From Gammaproteobacteria bacterium (lineage in GTDB: Bacteria > Pseudomonadota > Gammaproteobacteria > Xanthomonadales > SZUA-36): a DNA stretch of 35,359 nt. Below, piece by piece: positions 34,652-35,359 of the stretch. Location: positions 1 to 35,359 of the forward strand of contig JAJFLB010000030.1 in assembly GCA_021772915.1 (NCBI GenBank), written 5' to 3'. Both the position numbers and the translations under genes were made by a program. Under the pieces are notes generated by a model. That model ran no database searches and had not been told where the DNA came from. It worked only from the letters and a program-made list of their open reading frames with translations. Every line of letters begins with the position of its first letter. The stretch's first letter is position 1.

Positions 34652-35359
34652 TCAGTCAAATAGTCTCGATGCCGGTGGTGCCCGGCATCCCGGCAAAAGT
34701 CTTGTTGTAGCTAAAACCGCTTTGTCATCCAAATGAGCCAGTATCTTCCTGATCACCACCGGGTCTTCAATGCTGGCAATAATCCTGACTTCACCACCAC
34801 ACTCACTACAGGTTTCAATGTCTATATTAAATACACGCTTTAGTCTTTGTGCCCAAGTCATTGCTGCGTGACGCTCGGCCGGGGTCTGGTCTTGTTGATC
34901 ATTTACTTTGGTCTTTTTACCTTTACCCCGTTTAGCCGGTGTCACCCTTGCCCGGTGGTGGCTGTTGGGTGCAAATACACCATGGAAGCGAGTGAGGTTA
35001 ACTACCCCAGGGTACCTTCTCACCCCGTTCCGGGGCTCACCTTGTCTGGGCTTGGGTATCAGAGCAACCAGTCTGGATATGGCCGTTCCTGCGCATCCCT
35101 GCGCCCACGGCATACCGTACGTCCTGTACATAATATCCAACGGTTCGAATATGACATGGGTAGTGCCATTGGCATAGGGTGTTTTTAACTCATAGCGTAC
35201 CTGAGCGTTGCGGGTCATTGATAAGCGTTTTGTCGACACCGCCGGTCTTGCGATATACCGGCACAAGCGTTCCAGCTTGTACCCCAGGGCAGCCTCTCGG
35301 GCCTTGCAGGCCCTCACCTTCTCGCGTTCCTGTGCGCTGGCCGCAACGCCTGCATGCAG
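34652..35359 (-). CDS. IS91-family transposase, C-terminal part (runs off the window)
   Basis: The frame is open from the right edge of the window to a stop at 34652. It matches the C-terminal half of IS91-type HUH transposases: KLERLCRYIARPAVSTKRLS, GTTHVIFEPLD, VNLTRFHGVFAPNSHHRARV, WAQRLKRVFNIDIETCSECG and IASIEDPVVIRKILAHLD. The catalytic HUH and tyrosine part lies beyond 35359. Two stretches are unusual: about 18 residues (MYRTYGMPWAQGCAGTA) between FEPLD and SRLVALIPKPR, and about 14 residues (QGEPRNGVRRYPGV) before VNLTRF, which ordinary relatives lack. A small hairpin at 34608-34622 (CTCCC/GGGAG) lies downstream, and the 34407-34651 stretch holds no gene. IS91 elements move by rolling-circle transfer and can carry flanking DNA. 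Confidence 0.8.
   Translation of the reverse strand: MHAGVAASAQEREKVRACKAREAALGYKLERLCRYIARPAVSTKRLSMTRNAQVRYELKTPYANGTTHVIFEPLDIMYRTYGMPWAQGCAGTAISRLVALIPKPRQGEPRNGVRRYPGVVNLTRFHGVFAPNSHHRARVTPAKRGKGKKTKVNDQQDQTPAERHAAMTWAQRLKRVFNIDIETCSECGGEVRIIASIEDPVVIRKILAHLDDKAVLATTRLLPGCRAPPASRLFD

Overview
The window reads as an accessory region of a Gram-negative, probably gammaproteobacterial, chromosome. It carries an outer-membrane Tsx-like channel and a TonB-dependent receptor, with Lrp/AsnC, GntR-FCD and AraC regulators. Insertion sequences of the IS256, IS4 and IS91 families, several of them decayed, sit in or beside it. Assignment to a lineage is an inference from gene families only; no rRNA or tRNA gene was seen.

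Left part (1-6.1 kb): a scarred defence and mobile-element zone. It holds a Fic protein with a phased-repeat promoter, the first 60-odd codons of a type I restriction methylase (hsdM) cut off by a frameshifted IS256-family element, a Tsx-like outer-membrane channel, an internally deleted IS4-family element still bounded by inverted repeats and an 8-bp direct repeat, and a broken REC-PAS signalling gene.

Central part (5.9-29.7 kb): a dense catabolic island. Transcription units are (i) BKACE/DUF849 - acyl-CoA ligase - M32 carboxypeptidase, leftward; (ii) a class V PLP enzyme, rightward; (iii) TonB receptor - serine hydrolase - alpha/beta hydrolase, leftward; (iv) a class 3 L-asparaginase, rightward; (v) GntR-FCD regulator - ceramidase-like hydrolase - SDR - two M19 dipeptidases, leftward; (vi) GPH-type MFS transporter, AraC regulator, C45-family acyltransferase/amidase, then a class III aminotransferase and a second acyl-CoA ligase, both broken, rightward. 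The gene content suggests import of an amide- or peptide-containing compound, hydrolysis of several amide bonds, removal of amino groups, CoA activation of the carbon skeleton and beta-keto-acid cleavage. The substrate is not identifiable from sequence.

The strongest hidden signal is a composite operator of about 33 bp, built from two TGATCA cores with centres exactly 21 bp apart plus a middle ATCAAG. It occurs once between the BKACE and class V genes (10038-10070) and once, in opposite orientation, between the GntR-FCD gene and the MFS gene (22729-22761). The two copies match at 26 of 33 positions. This ties genes 12 kb apart into one probable regulon.

Right part (29.7-35.4 kb): an Lrp/AsnC regulator next to a 23-bp palindrome, remnants including a homoserine-dehydrogenase C-terminus, an intact trans-sulfuration-family PLP enzyme, a truncated and frameshifted second copy of the alpha/beta hydrolase, an M20 amidohydrolase, and the C-terminal part of an IS91-family transposase running off the window.
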